From NCBI GenBank assembly GCA_015485585.1, contig WFTI01000019.1, forward strand, positions 1 through 38,814: a DNA stretch of 38,814 nt, written 5' to 3'. The translations under genes and the position numbers were made by a program. Source of the stretch: Candidatus Dojkabacteria bacterium (GTDB lineage Bacteria; Patescibacteriota; Dojkabacteria; GCA-002793355). How positions within the stretch are numbered: the first letter of the stretch is position 1; the number at the start of each line of letters is the position of its first letter. Of the stretch, positions 9,287-18,806 are shown one piece after another. The notes beneath the pieces were generated by a model. It was given only the letters and a program-made list of their open reading frames with translations. It had not been told where the DNA came from and ran no database searches.

Positions 9287-9880
9287 CTACTCAAATTCAA
9301 AATTAATCTCATACTCTATAGTACCGTCTTTTCGCCGATCTAATGAAATTCGCAAGGTGTCTTGCTTTACCTCCACTGCATTTTTGATGTTTTCTTGTAA
9401 GGCACTTGCAGCAGTAAATGACTCAGCAGTACCAGTAATACTTACTGCTTTGCCTGTAAAAGAAACATTTTTTAGCTCTACCCCCTCGGGAATCATATAA
9501 TATAGCTTCTCATTGTATTGATAAACCGAGAAACGCGTAGTTTTAAGTTTAGATAAGTTGCTAGCAAATGTGTGGAGATAGTTAACCTTCTGCTCTAACT
9601 GTTGTTCATTCTTGATAAGTTTTATCTGATATTCGATCTGACGTTCTAATTTCAAAATCTGCGAATCATACATAGCATGGGTAATAAACACTAAAACTAT
9701 TGTTGCTTCAATCACCATCACAATGTAACGAATCACAAAAGATAGCCATAAAAGAAACTTCTCTTGGGCAGAAAGGGTATAGATATTATCAAACAGCAGA
9801 TTAACGACTATCTCTTTTTTTCTTTCTATTGGAGGAGCCAATAGATTTTTTACAGCCTGCTTAAGATTCTTTACATCCAT
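9287..9880 (-). CDS. PilN-like fimbrial assembly protein
   Basis: TM plus coiled coil plus MIPEGVELKNVSFTGKAVSITGTAESFTAASALQENIKN, PilN-like; directly upstream of the PilO-like gene. Confidence 0.65.
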   Translation of the reverse strand: MDVKNLKQAVKNLLAPPIERKKEIVVNLLFDNIYTLSAQEKFLLWLSFVIRYIVMVIEATIVLVFITHAMYDSQILKLERQIEYQIKLIKNEQQLEQKVNYLHTFASNLSKLKTTRFSVYQYNEKLYYMIPEGVELKNVSFTGKAVSITGTAESFTAASALQENIKNAVEVKQDTLRISLDRRKDGTIEYEINFEFE

Positions 9881-9895
9881 TAAATTAGTATAACC

Positions 9896-10312
9896 CTATT
9901 TTGACTTCTGAGAAAGGAGCTGTTTAACGGTAAGATGTGGTTCTTTTAAAGATTTAAGGATCGGTATAAGCTCTGAGTATGAAAGTCTTCCTTTTCTTAA
10001 TCGGCTCAAGAGTTCACCAAAAGGAACATCGGTAAAAAGTTGCACCTTCTCTACTGTTTTATGTACGCTGGTTAGGTTCGCAAACACCACATGAGTAGAG
10101 TGACATTTTCTACACTTGATAATAGCCACAAGATTAGTGCCGAATGCTCCTTCAAGAGTGATGTCATTAGGGGTATATTTATATCCACACCTGTCGCAAT
10201 AAGCTACGTGATCTTTAAGAATCTTCTCTTTTAGCCTAATTTCGGTATTAGAAGGCTGTGATATAATTGGTAACATGGTAGATTTTGCCTTCTTACGGTT
10301 TCTCCGCTTCAT
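9896..10312 (-). CDS. Zinc-ribbon hypothetical protein
   Basis: Two CxxC pairs: YCDRCGYKYTP...IKCRKCHSTHVV. Confidence 0.5.
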   Translation of the reverse strand: MKRRNRKKAKSTMLPIISQPSNTEIRLKEKILKDHVAYCDRCGYKYTPNDITLEGAFGTNLVAIIKCRKCHSTHVVFANLTSVHKTVEKVQLFTDVPFGELLSRLRKGRLSYSELIPILKSLKEPHLTVKQLLSQKSK

Positions 10313-10332
10313 AAAATAATTATACCACTCAC

Positions 10333-11547
10333 ATGAAGCCCAAATCTAACAAAACCCCAACCCATGACGAGATTAAAGAGATTCTAAAGATAAAAAGTAA
10401 ACCGAAGAAGCTAACAAAAAAGGCCTTACTTAGCGACGAAAATATTAAAAAGTTAATCCAGACAGGAAAAGAGAAAGGCTTTGTAACAGATGAAGAGATC
10501 TTTTCTGCACTGGCCGATTGGGCTGAACCAGAAGCCATAGATAAACTTTTTGAGATCCTTGAAGAGAAAAATATTCCTATCAAGTATACGGATGAAACTG
10601 TAAAGAAACAAAAAGAAAAACCTCTAACGTTAGAAGACAAGATACGGATTCTTAAACGTATTATGGCAAGTGCAACAGGTAATCCGCTTCGTTCATATCT
10701 TAATGAGATTAGTAATATTCCGATTCTTACAGCAGAAGAAGAGGTAGAACTGGCAAAAAGGATAGAGAAAGGAGATGAAGAGGCAAAACAGCTCTTTATT
10801 CTTGCAAATCTTAGATTAGTGGTAAGCACTGCAAAAAAATTCGCAAAGAGTGGACTTGATTTTCTAGATCTTATACAAGAAGGAAATAAAGGTCTTATGA
10901 AAGCAGTCGAAAAATTCGAATACAAACGAGGTTGGAAGTTCTCGACCTACGCTACCTGGTGGATAAGACAAGCCATTACACGTGCAATTGCTGACCAATC
11001 ACGTACTGTAAGGATTCCTGTACATATGACTGAAAGGATAAGTGAGCTAAAAAAGATCGAACATGAGCTAACAACCAAACTAGGAAGACGCCCTACTATC
11101 GAAGAGTTATCAAAAGCCTCAGGTTTGCCGGTAGAAAAGATACTCTACATTCAACGCATAGCTCAATCTAAGGTATCTTTAACCGGAGACAGGGCTCCTC
11201 AATCGGCAGAAGAAGACGCAGTCTCACTTATTGAGACAGTATCTGACGAAGATCTGGTGGAGGACCCCGCAAAAGACGCTGTCAAGAAGATCCTGATGGA
11301 GAAGCTCATGAAATATATAGAGAAACTTCCTGAACGCGAGAGACAAGTACTTGAGCTAAGAACCGGAATAAGAGATGGAATCTCAAGGACCTTAGAAGAA
11401 GTCGGGAAGATGTTTAACGTAACACGTGAGCGCATACGTCAGATAGAGGCACGAGCCATTCAGAACCTAAAACGCATCGCAAAAGAAGAGATGGAGAAAG
11501 AAGGTAAGAAGGAAAAACAACTAAAAGAGACATCACAGGCTACCTAA
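10333..11547 (+). CDS. rpoD: Primary RNA polymerase sigma factor (RpoD/SigA)
   Basis: Region 1.1-like N-term, [89 protein letters not shown], region 4 [18 protein letters not shown]. Confidence 0.96.
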   Translation: MKPKSNKTPTHDEIKEILKIKSKPKKLTKKALLSDENIKKLIQTGKEKGFVTDEEIFSALADWAEPEAIDKLFEILEEKNIPIKYTDETVKKQKEKPLTLEDKIRILKRIMASATGNPLRSYLNEISNIPILTAEEEVELAKRIEKGDEEAKQLFILANLRLVVSTAKKFAKSGLDFLDLIQEGNKGLMKAVEKFEYKRGWKFSTYATWWIRQAITRAIADQSRTVRIPVHMTERISELKKIEHELTTKLGRRPTIEELSKASGLPVEKILYIQRIAQSKVSLTGDRAPQSAEEDAVSLIETVSDEDLVEDPAKDAVKKILMEKLMKYIEKLPERERQVLELRTGIRDGISRTLEEVGKMFNVTRERIRQIEARAIQNLKRIAKEEMEKEGKKEKQLKETSQAT

Positions 11548-11625
11548 TCAATAAGTATTAACTTTCTCAACCTGCATTATTTCCATTATTGTCGCACCAC
11601 CTCCAACAATGTAGAAAGCACAAAG

Positions 11626-11658
11626 CGGGGGCAGAGAGTCTGCTACTCCCTACCCCCG
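11626..11658. terminator. Hairpin between convergent rpoD and groEL, candidate bidirectional terminator
   Basis: CGGGGGCAGAGAGT-ctgct-ACTCCCTACCCCCG: 14-position stem with 2 mismatches; no strong U-tract. Confidence 0.5.
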
Positions 11659-11681
11659 ACTTCTTAGAAACGTCTCATATC

Positions 11682-13304
11682 CTACATCTCTACGTCAGGT
11701 TCGGCAGGCTCATCTTTTTTCTTCTCTTCTTTCTCTACAATAACTGCTTTAGTAGTAAGCAACATTCCTGCCACTGACGCGGCATAAGTAATAGCAAGTC
11801 TTACTACCTTTAGAGGATCGATGATACCTGCTTCCATCATATCTACAAATCGGTCATGTCGAGCATCGTATCCTTTGCCTTCACGGATCAAGGTTGCCTC
11901 TACAATACCAGGCTCTTTACCAGCATTAATCGCTATCTGGCGCAAAGGTTGACGTAATGCTTCAAGAATGATCTTGGCTCCGATCTTTTCAGCCTCTTCA
12001 AGCTTCTCCTCTTCAAGTAGCTTCTCAACTGCTTCACGGGCTTTATAGTAAGCTACTCCACCTCCAGGCACTACTCCTTCTTCTAAAGCAGCGCGGGTTG
12101 CGTTAAGAGCATCTTCGATTCTGTATTTAATCTCTTTAAGCTCGGTCTCACTTGCTGCTCCCACACGGATTACAGCAACACCACCTGTAAGCTTAGCCAA
12201 TCGTTCTTCAAGCTTCTCTCTATCATAATCTGAATCTGTAAGCTCAATCGCTTTCTTAATCTCAGCGATACGTGCCTCAATAGCCTTAGGATCACCCTTA
12301 CCATCTACAATTACGGTGTTCTCTTTACCTACAATCACCTTACGCGCATGACCAAAGTCTTCAACTGTTATTGCATCAAGCGAACGACCGGTTTCTTCGC
12401 TTATGTAGCTTGCTCCTGTCAATATACTAATGTCTTTTAAGATCTCCTTCTTACGCTCACCAAAGGCAGGAGCCTTAACAGCAGCAACCTTTACAACTCC
12501 ACGGAGTTTATTGAGAACTAGTGTAGCCAACGCATGGCTTTCAACATCATCAGCAATAATAAGCAACGGTTTACCCTCTTGAACAGCTAGCTCAAGGATC
12601 TTGGTTACATCTTGTACAGTACTTAGTTTTTTATCCGTTACAAAGATAAGCACATCACCCTCAAGTACTGCCTCAAGACGCTCAGGATCAGTAATGAAGT
12701 AAGGGCTTATATATCCACGATCAAACTGCATTCCCTCTACATACTCTACCTCTGTTTTGAAAGATTTACCTTCTTCTACGGTAACTACACCTTCTCGTCC
12801 GACTGTATGAATTACCTCAGCGATAAGCTTACCGATCTCTTCATCATTGTTAGCACTAATGGTAGCCACTCGGATTAGATCGTCTTTACCTTCTACCTTC
12901 TTCGCCATCTTCTTGAGATATTCAACTGCACGCTCAACAGCTTTATCTATTCCTTTCTTCATAACTATTGTATTAACTCCGGCTAAAAGGTATTTGGCTC
13001 CTTCATTGGCAATATATTGAGCAAGTAATGTTGCTGTGGTGGTTCCATCTCCTGCAAACTCATTGGTTTGGGTGGCAGCTTCTTTGATAATCTGTGCTCC
13101 TGCATTCTCAATTGGATCAGAAAGCTCTACCTCTTTAGCAACCGTTACACCGTCTTTAGTAATTTTGGGGCTTCCAAAACTTTGACCGATCATTACGTTA
13201 TTTCCTCCGGGTCCTAGAGTGCATTTAACAGCATCTGCCAATTTATTAAGACCTTTGAGGAGTTTATTAATCGCCTGTGTTGAATATGCGATCTTCTTAG
13301 CCAT
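11682..13304 (-). CDS. groL: Chaperonin GroEL (60 kDa)
   Basis: [63 protein letters not shown], full length; C-terminus [13 protein letters not shown] rather than a GGM repeat. Confidence 0.97.
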   Translation of the reverse strand: MAKKIAYSTQAINKLLKGLNKLADAVKCTLGPGGNNVMIGQSFGSPKITKDGVTVAKEVELSDPIENAGAQIIKEAATQTNEFAGDGTTTATLLAQYIANEGAKYLLAGVNTIVMKKGIDKAVERAVEYLKKMAKKVEGKDDLIRVATISANNDEEIGKLIAEVIHTVGREGVVTVEEGKSFKTEVEYVEGMQFDRGYISPYFITDPERLEAVLEGDVLIFVTDKKLSTVQDVTKILELAVQEGKPLLIIADDVESHALATLVLNKLRGVVKVAAVKAPAFGERKKEILKDISILTGASYISEETGRSLDAITVEDFGHARKVIVGKENTVIVDGKGDPKAIEARIAEIKKAIELTDSDYDREKLEERLAKLTGGVAVIRVGAASETELKEIKYRIEDALNATRAALEEGVVPGGGVAYYKAREAVEKLLEEEKLEEAEKIGAKIILEALRQPLRQIAINAGKEPGIVEATLIREGKGYDARHDRFVDMMEAGIIDPLKVVRLAITYAASVAGMLLTTKAVIVEKEEKKKDEPAEPDVEM

Positions 13305-13479
13305 AGTGATAAGGAAGTTAATATCTTATATCTTCACTACTTTTAATTATAACCTGTCTACAAAATCGACTTTAGGGTCTAAAAAATGTTAAGAGATGAT
13401 ATTAGTCAATTGCCACGAATACATGTTTTTAAAGACCTCGATTTCTGAAAATTAAAACGAAAAATGAGATAGAAAAGAC

Positions 13480-13901
13480 TGGTGGAGGCGAGGGGACTCG
13501 AACCCCTGTGCGCTCTTCTAAACCGCATGGCTTCTACACGGTTAGCCGGTTTTCTCTTTACGATCAAGGGCTTAAAAACCGGCAAAAAACCCTTGACCGG
13601 TTGGCAATACATAATCTATCAACAGAAGCTGCCAACCCGCTTCTGTTGACAGAGCTTCGGCAATGTGTTGAACCTGTCTCTTAGTGGCCGAAGACACTTT
13701 AAGAGACAGGCGCCCTCAACTCTATACAGCGAGGGCTAAAGCAGGCTGGGCACCAAACCCAAGGGCTTCAACAAGCCCCTCAAAAGCCTGCTTTACTCTT
13801 TCGACTAAGTTGGCATTATTTAAGCCACAAACTGCCTCTTAACGCGAGGCTCACGCCGTGCAACCACGCGGTGTCAAAGAGCGGCTACTCCACACGCCCC
13901 C
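13480..13901 (-). ncRNA. ssrA: Transfer-messenger RNA (tmRNA)
   Basis: 5' GGGGGCG pairs with 3' CGCCTCC-ACCA; T-arm AGGGG-TTCGAGT-CCCCT; CCGTGTAGAAGCC near 3' end; TTAGTC then resume ORF; pseudoknots CTTCGGC/GCCGAAG, GGTTGGCA/TGCCAACC and GCCGGTTTT/AAAACCGGC, each with its own stem. Confidence 0.96.
13722..13802 (-). other. tmRNA tag-peptide reading frame (26 aa + TAG)
   Basis: After TTA GTC: GAA AGA GTA AAG CAG GCT TTT GAG GGG CTT GTT GAA GCC CTT GGG TTT GGT GCC CAG CCT GCT TTA GCC CTC GCT GTA TAG = ERVKQAFEGLVEALGFGAQPALALAV*; frame set by analogy to E. coli (TAGTC-GCA resume). Confidence 0.8.
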
Positions 13902-13919
13902 ATTTGCAACGTTGCGGGT

Positions 13920-13925
13920 ATTATA
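13920..13925 (-). promoter_or_regulatory. -10 box (TATAAT) of tmRNA promoter
   Basis: TATAAT 18 nt upstream of the mature tmRNA 5' end; no convincing -35. Confidence 0.5.
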
Positions 13926-13953
13926 CCATAATAACTTACAGTTTTACCTTTGA

Positions 13954-13959
13954 TATAAT
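13954..13959 (+). promoter_or_regulatory. -10 box (TATAAT) 6 nt before ATG of the PEGA gene (leaderless-type)
   Basis: TATAATgaagatATG. Confidence 0.5.
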
Positions 13960-13965
13960 GAAGAT

Positions 13966-14643
13966 ATGTCAAAATCTACACAACAGATATTCTTAGACAA
14001 ACCACCAAGCACCACTGAGATAATCCTTCTTAAAATCGGGAAATTTTTGCTATGGTTTGGATTTTACGTATTATCTACTATCGCTTTCTTATATACAGGA
14101 ACAGCAAGAACAATAATTGCAACCTTAAAACAATCCCCAGTAATTTCTGCTGACTTAGGTAAGATAACTATCAATACCCGGTATGTCCCTGCTTATATAG
14201 AGATAGATGCTGAAGAATATGGGAAAACCCCTCAAAGCGAACTCGAGATCTTAGCAGGAAACCATCTACTAACACTTACCCCTGCGTATTTTAGTGCGTT
14301 TTTAACACCGCTTAATCTTCCTGTCGTGGTTTCTCCGAATCTCCATACTGTGGTTCAGGCTGAAAACGGTACTAATTTTTATTCGTCTTCATTTTTTGTT
14401 GTATATTCGATTCCCTCTAAAGGAGAAGGGCTTGTCGTGTACACGATTCCTGTAAATGCTCAGATTTACTTAAACAAAGAATATAAAGGAAATTCCCCTT
14501 ATATAGGACTTAAGATAGCCCCCGGATCTTACACCCTAAAGATAACCGCTGTAGGGTATGAATCGCAAAGTCTTCCCATCTCTGTAACTGAAAACTATAC
14601 AACAGTTGTAGTAGTTAAAATGTACCGCAAACTAGTCCCATGA
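13966..14643 (+). CDS. PEGA-domain membrane protein
   Basis: One TM, then PEGA-like repeats: VVYTIPVNAQIYLNKEYKGNSPYIGLKIAPGSYTLKITAVGYESQ. Confidence 0.75.
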   Translation: MSKSTQQIFLDKPPSTTEIILLKIGKFLLWFGFYVLSTIAFLYTGTARTIIATLKQSPVISADLGKITINTRYVPAYIEIDAEEYGKTPQSELEILAGNHLLTLTPAYFSAFLTPLNLPVVVSPNLHTVVQAENGTNFYSSSFFVVYSIPSKGEGLVVYTIPVNAQIYLNKEYKGNSPYIGLKIAPGSYTLKITAVGYESQSLPISVTENYTTVVVVKMYRKLVP

Positions 14644-16706
14644 ACATAGCAAAATTCAGCAGTTTCAAAGAACCATTAGTACTAATATACGGAATCAGAT
14701 CTCCTATAATTCAAGGGCTTGTAAACCTGCTTTTGGTTCAAAAAAGCCGTATTCTGTTAACAGATACCCTCTCATCAAAAACAAAACAGATGTTAAAGAA
14801 ACTTCCGATCGATAATGAACACATTATGTTTATCCAGTACTCTTCTTTATATGCTCGACTTCACCAATTAAAGAAGGTAAATTACCTTATCTATAACCTG
14901 CTTCCTACTATTACAGGAAGTAAGTACCCTACCCTTGAAGCATCAACCCCAACCCTTAGCAACCGCGAATATCTCCAAGAAGCCAAAAACCTAGAAGATC
15001 TTATCAAAGTTGCGGTAGAGTTTAATGCGAATTTTACGCTTCTTCTTCCTGCCTATCTTCACCAGTTTATAGAGCCCATTGAAGAATTGAACACCCAACT
15101 TTATGAACACAGCATGTATCTTTTTGACTCGTATTTTAATAAAACCAGATTAAATGGAAGGGTCATAAAACTTGCCGAGATCATTGGAAAAGAAACAGAT
15201 CTTTCGGTAGCAACGTTAACTACTTTCATTTTGAAAGAGATAGTAAAAAAACAAAAAATAACAATACCGGGAGATGCTTTGATATCACTCTCATTAATCT
15301 CATATCCCACAGCCTCAGAGGGAGTGCTTGACCTTATTCTCAACCCTAAAACTAAAGGAAAAAAAATCAAATTAGAAGACCAAGCATCGTACTCAGTGTT
15401 AGGTTTTGCTCATATGGTATCAGATATTTTAGAAAAAGGGGTTAAGTTTGAAACTGATCCTGAAGATAAACGTTACATTAAGATCTCTTCATCTAGAGAT
15501 AAACTGTTATTGCTAGAAAGCGGAATTGAAGCAAGCAAATTTATAACTACTCCGCAATACCCCCTAGATAAAGCCCTACATGACCTGTTATCTATCCTTG
15601 TTCCTCAAAAACAAAGGATTAAAAAAGCAGAACCCAAAAAACAACAAACCAAAGATGATGTAGTACTTGTAAATCTTCAGAAACCAAAAAAGAAGCAGCC
15701 CCTCCAATCCGTGATGGGAATACTAACAAAAATCTTCAGCGAAAAGCCAAAAGAAAGGCACCTCCAATACAAAGGACTTAAGATAAGCTCGTTTCTTTGG
15801 TTTGTAATAAACTTTCTTTTAGTATTAACCTTTGCTTTCTTTACAGCTCCTCTGATATATTTCTTCGCTCGATTTATGCTGTTAAAACAACTCATAAAAG
15901 ACACCTTAAAGACTTTTGAAATCAACGCTGCTCAGATAGATAGGTTGCAAGCGGTTTACAAAGATATCGACATAACAATCCCAACTAAAATAAAAAGACT
16001 AAAGATACCTTTTGTCGACGATATTGAAGACACCCTAACCACAGCCGATGCCACTATAAAACTAATGAAATGGCATATTAACCTTTTAGAACCTGTTAAA
16101 GAATATATCCAAACCCAAGATCCTCAAAAGATAAGATATCTTATTGAAACCGCTCAGAAAAACCCAACAGAACTTGCAGAAACCTACGTACAATTACAGG
16201 GACTTATAGAGGAGCTACCTCCTCAGTATAAAGCCTACCAAACCGCAGAGACTATACTTCAGCTTAACAAGATCTTCTACATACTTCCTCACTTACTAGG
16301 ATACAATCAACCTGTTACATGGGTAATTACGTTAAACAGTGGTGGAGAAAAACCAGTAGTGCTTCTTAGGTTTGTTGTAGATGAGGCTACCTTTGTAAAA
16401 ACCAAAAATGAGCAAACTCCCCAAGAGTTTATTGAGAACCCTAAAGCCTCAGAGACCCTTATTCAGTTTCATCTGAATCCAAAATATCTAGTGAAAGTTG
16501 CGCAGATATTAAATGTACCGATTGAAGAGAACCTATATCAGTCTGCTATCACCTTATACAGAGCTTATACAAAAGCAGGTAAAGAAACCAAATTTAGAAT
16601 ACTTATTGAGACATTAAAAGCGATTGAGACAGGAGACATCCAGATAACTACAGGTAATCAGTACATAAACGAGTTCTTTGCCTGTACTCCTACCTGTAAA
16701 GACTAA
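14640..16706 (+). CDS. Large membrane protein: degenerate NAD-epimerase/SDR-like N-terminal region, TM helix, extracytoplasmic DUF4012-like region
   Basis: N-term LVLIYGIRSPIIQGLVNLLL..ILLTD Rossmann-like; TM around LWFVINFLLVLTFAFFTAPLIYFFARFML; later PHLLGYNQPVTWVITLNSGGEKPVVLLRF recalls DUF4012 (lLGydgpktYLvllqNnaElRptGGf). Confidence 0.5.
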   Translation: MNIAKFSSFKEPLVLIYGIRSPIIQGLVNLLLVQKSRILLTDTLSSKTKQMLKKLPIDNEHIMFIQYSSLYARLHQLKKVNYLIYNLLPTITGSKYPTLEASTPTLSNREYLQEAKNLEDLIKVAVEFNANFTLLLPAYLHQFIEPIEELNTQLYEHSMYLFDSYFNKTRLNGRVIKLAEIIGKETDLSVATLTTFILKEIVKKQKITIPGDALISLSLISYPTASEGVLDLILNPKTKGKKIKLEDQASYSVLGFAHMVSDILEKGVKFETDPEDKRYIKISSSRDKLLLLESGIEASKFITTPQYPLDKALHDLLSILVPQKQRIKKAEPKKQQTKDDVVLVNLQKPKKKQPLQSVMGILTKIFSEKPKERHLQYKGLKISSFLWFVINFLLVLTFAFFTAPLIYFFARFMLLKQLIKDTLKTFEINAAQIDRLQAVYKDIDITIPTKIKRLKIPFVDDIEDTLTTADATIKLMKWHINLLEPVKEYIQTQDPQKIRYLIETAQKNPTELAETYVQLQGLIEELPPQYKAYQTAETILQLNKIFYILPHLLGYNQPVTWVITLNSGGEKPVVLLRFVVDEATFVKTKNEQTPQEFIENPKASETLIQFHLNPKYLVKVAQILNVPIEENLYQSAITLYRAYTKAGKETKFRILIETLKAIETGDIQITTGNQYINEFFACTPTCKD

Positions 16707-16727
16707 AGCTTTTAAAAAACCTTGCAT

Positions 16728-18806
16728 CTATCTTCTTTGGAGCTTCTTTAAAAGGTCACGTATACGTATAGCGTTCTCAAAATCAAGTAAGTCTGCGTAT
16801 CTTTTCATCTCTTCTTTCAAAAACTTAATTATACGCCTCTTCTCTTTGCCTGACGCAGCCTTATATGCGCTTATGATCGGTTCAAGATCAACAGGAATAC
16901 TCTCAAACTCCCAGAGTGGAGTAACCTCACGCTGTTTTCTACGTTTACTTTCAGGCAAAACTCCTTCACGGATCTCTTTTTTGATACTTTTCGGAGTAAT
17001 ATTGTGGATCTTATTATATTCTAACTGGATCTTTCTTCGTCTGTTTACCTCTTCTATTGCTTCTTTGATACTTTCGGTCATTTTATCAGCGTACAATATG
17101 ACATAACCGTTTACATTTCTTGCTGCTCTTCCCATAAGCTGAATTAAACTGGTGGTAGATCGTAAAAATCCCTCTTTATCTGCATCTAAAATGGCTACTA
17201 ATCTGACCTCAGGAAGATCGATTCCTTCACGTAAAAGGTTGATACCTATAAGAATATCTACCTCCCCTTTTCGCAGATCTGTAAGTATCTCAGTACGTTC
17301 AAGGGTATCGATGTCTGAGTGTAGATAAGCTACCTTAAATCCAAGATCTCTAAAATGTTCTGTTAAAAGCTCTGCCATACGTTTAGTCAAAGTAATAATA
17401 AGTACCCGTTCTTTCTCTTTAATCACCTTTTTGCTTTCAGCAATCACGTCTTTAATCTGATCCTTTGCCGGACGTATAAACACCTCAGGGTCAGGTATAC
17501 CTGTTGGCCGTATAAGTTGCTCAACTACTCCATCTTTACCGGCTTTATCAAGCTCATAAGGACCTGGTGTGGCGCTCATAAAAATTGTGTACCCCATCCG
17601 TTCTTCAAACTCTTCAAACTTCAAAGGACGGTTGTCAAAGGCAGTAGGTAACCTAAAACCGTAATCAACAAGGTTCTTCTTTCTGCTATAGTCACCGTTG
17701 TACATTCCTCTAATCTGAGGAATTGTCATGTGAGATTCATCTATTACAAGCAAGTAATCATCAGGGAAATAATCAATAAGGGTGTAGGGTGGATCTCCTG
17801 GTTCTCTCCCATCAAAATATACAGAGTAGTTCTCTATTCCTTTACAGTATCCCAACTCTCTGATCATCTCTACATCGTGCATTACCCGGTTGTAGATACG
17901 TTTTGCTTCTACCTCTTTTCCTAGCTTTTTAAAGTATCTAACACGCTCATGCATATCTTTAAGAATCCGTTCGATAGCGGTTTCAAGAATATCATCAGGA
18001 ATCACATAATGCTTAGCTGGGTAAATGGCTACTTTCTTAATTAGGCCTTTATCAGCCTCTACAATAACCTCAACATACGGGGTATGGTCTTTTATAAGCT
18101 CTCCAGTCGTAGGATTAAACAGTAAAATACGCGCCAGTGTATTGTTCTGTATTTCTAACCGCAATGCCACATCAACATAAGGCAGATTTACATCAATTCT
18201 GTTTCCTCGCACTCTGAATGTACCGTATTTGAAATCATAATCATTGTATTCGTACAATAACTCAACTAACATCCGTCTTAAAACAAAGATCGGAAGCTTC
18301 TGCCCAACCTCTAAAAAACGCACAGCATTACGATATGCCACAGGAGAACCCACATTATAAATAGCTGACACAGAGGCGACGACGATAACATCTTTCCGTG
18401 ACAGTAAAGAAGCAGTTGTGGCTAAACGCAGTTTATCTATCTGCTCATTAATCTGAGCATCTTTCTCAATATATACATCTTGGGCAGGAAGATAAGCCTC
18501 AGGTTGATAGTAGTCATAATAGCTTACAAAATAATGAACCGCATTGTTTGGAAAAAACTCTTTAAATTCTTGATATAGCTGAGCTGCAAGGGTTTTGTTA
18601 TGGCTTATTATAAGTACAGGTTTTTTAACCTCTGCGATAACATTAGCTATTGTAAAGGTTTTTCCTGAACCAGTAACTCCTAGTAATACACTAAACTGCT
18701 CTCCTTGATTTATACGGTCAACTAGTTTCTTTATAGCCTGAGGTTGATCTCCGGTAGGTTTGAATGGAGACTTTAGGTAAAACATATTACTCGCAGACCC
18801 AACCAT
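16728..18806 (-). CDS. uvrB: Excinuclease ABC subunit B
   Basis: FKPTGDQPQAIKKLVD, GVTGSGKTFTIANVI, YYDYYQPEAYLPAQDVYIEKDAQINEQIDKLR, DESHMTIPQIRGMY, C-terminal UVR domain. Confidence 0.97.
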   Translation of the reverse strand: MVGSASNMFYLKSPFKPTGDQPQAIKKLVDRINQGEQFSVLLGVTGSGKTFTIANVIAEVKKPVLIISHNKTLAAQLYQEFKEFFPNNAVHYFVSYYDYYQPEAYLPAQDVYIEKDAQINEQIDKLRLATTASLLSRKDVIVVASVSAIYNVGSPVAYRNAVRFLEVGQKLPIFVLRRMLVELLYEYNDYDFKYGTFRVRGNRIDVNLPYVDVALRLEIQNNTLARILLFNPTTGELIKDHTPYVEVIVEADKGLIKKVAIYPAKHYVIPDDILETAIERILKDMHERVRYFKKLGKEVEAKRIYNRVMHDVEMIRELGYCKGIENYSVYFDGREPGDPPYTLIDYFPDDYLLVIDESHMTIPQIRGMYNGDYSRKKNLVDYGFRLPTAFDNRPLKFEEFEERMGYTIFMSATPGPYELDKAGKDGVVEQLIRPTGIPDPEVFIRPAKDQIKDVIAESKKVIKEKERVLIITLTKRMAELLTEHFRDLGFKVAYLHSDIDTLERTEILTDLRKGEVDILIGINLLREGIDLPEVRLVAILDADKEGFLRSTTSLIQLMGRAARNVNGYVILYADKMTESIKEAIEEVNRRRKIQLEYNKIHNITPKSIKKEIREGVLPESKRRKQREVTPLWEFESIPVDLEPIISAYKAASGKEKRRIIKFLKEEMKRYADLLDFENAIRIRDLLKKLQRR

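Noticed and set aside
9159-9500. 113-aa plus ORF
   Set aside because: Antisense across PilO-like/PilN-like genes; no motif.
10329-10925. 198-aa minus ORF, Ser/Phe-rich
   Set aside because: Antisense of rpoD; composition reflects reverse-complemented Lys/Glu codons.
13305-13400. CIRCE/HrcA operator upstream of groEL
   Set aside because: No TTAGCACTC-N9-GAGTGCTAA inverted repeat; only a TATAAT about 40 nt upstream.
13406-13612. 68-aa minus ORF (MYCQPVKGFLPVFK...)
   Set aside because: Lies in the 3' half of the tmRNA and its flank; translation of structured RNA (pseudoknot 4, T-arm).
16678-17106. 142-aa plus ORF
   Set aside because: Antisense to the uvrB 3' end; no motif.
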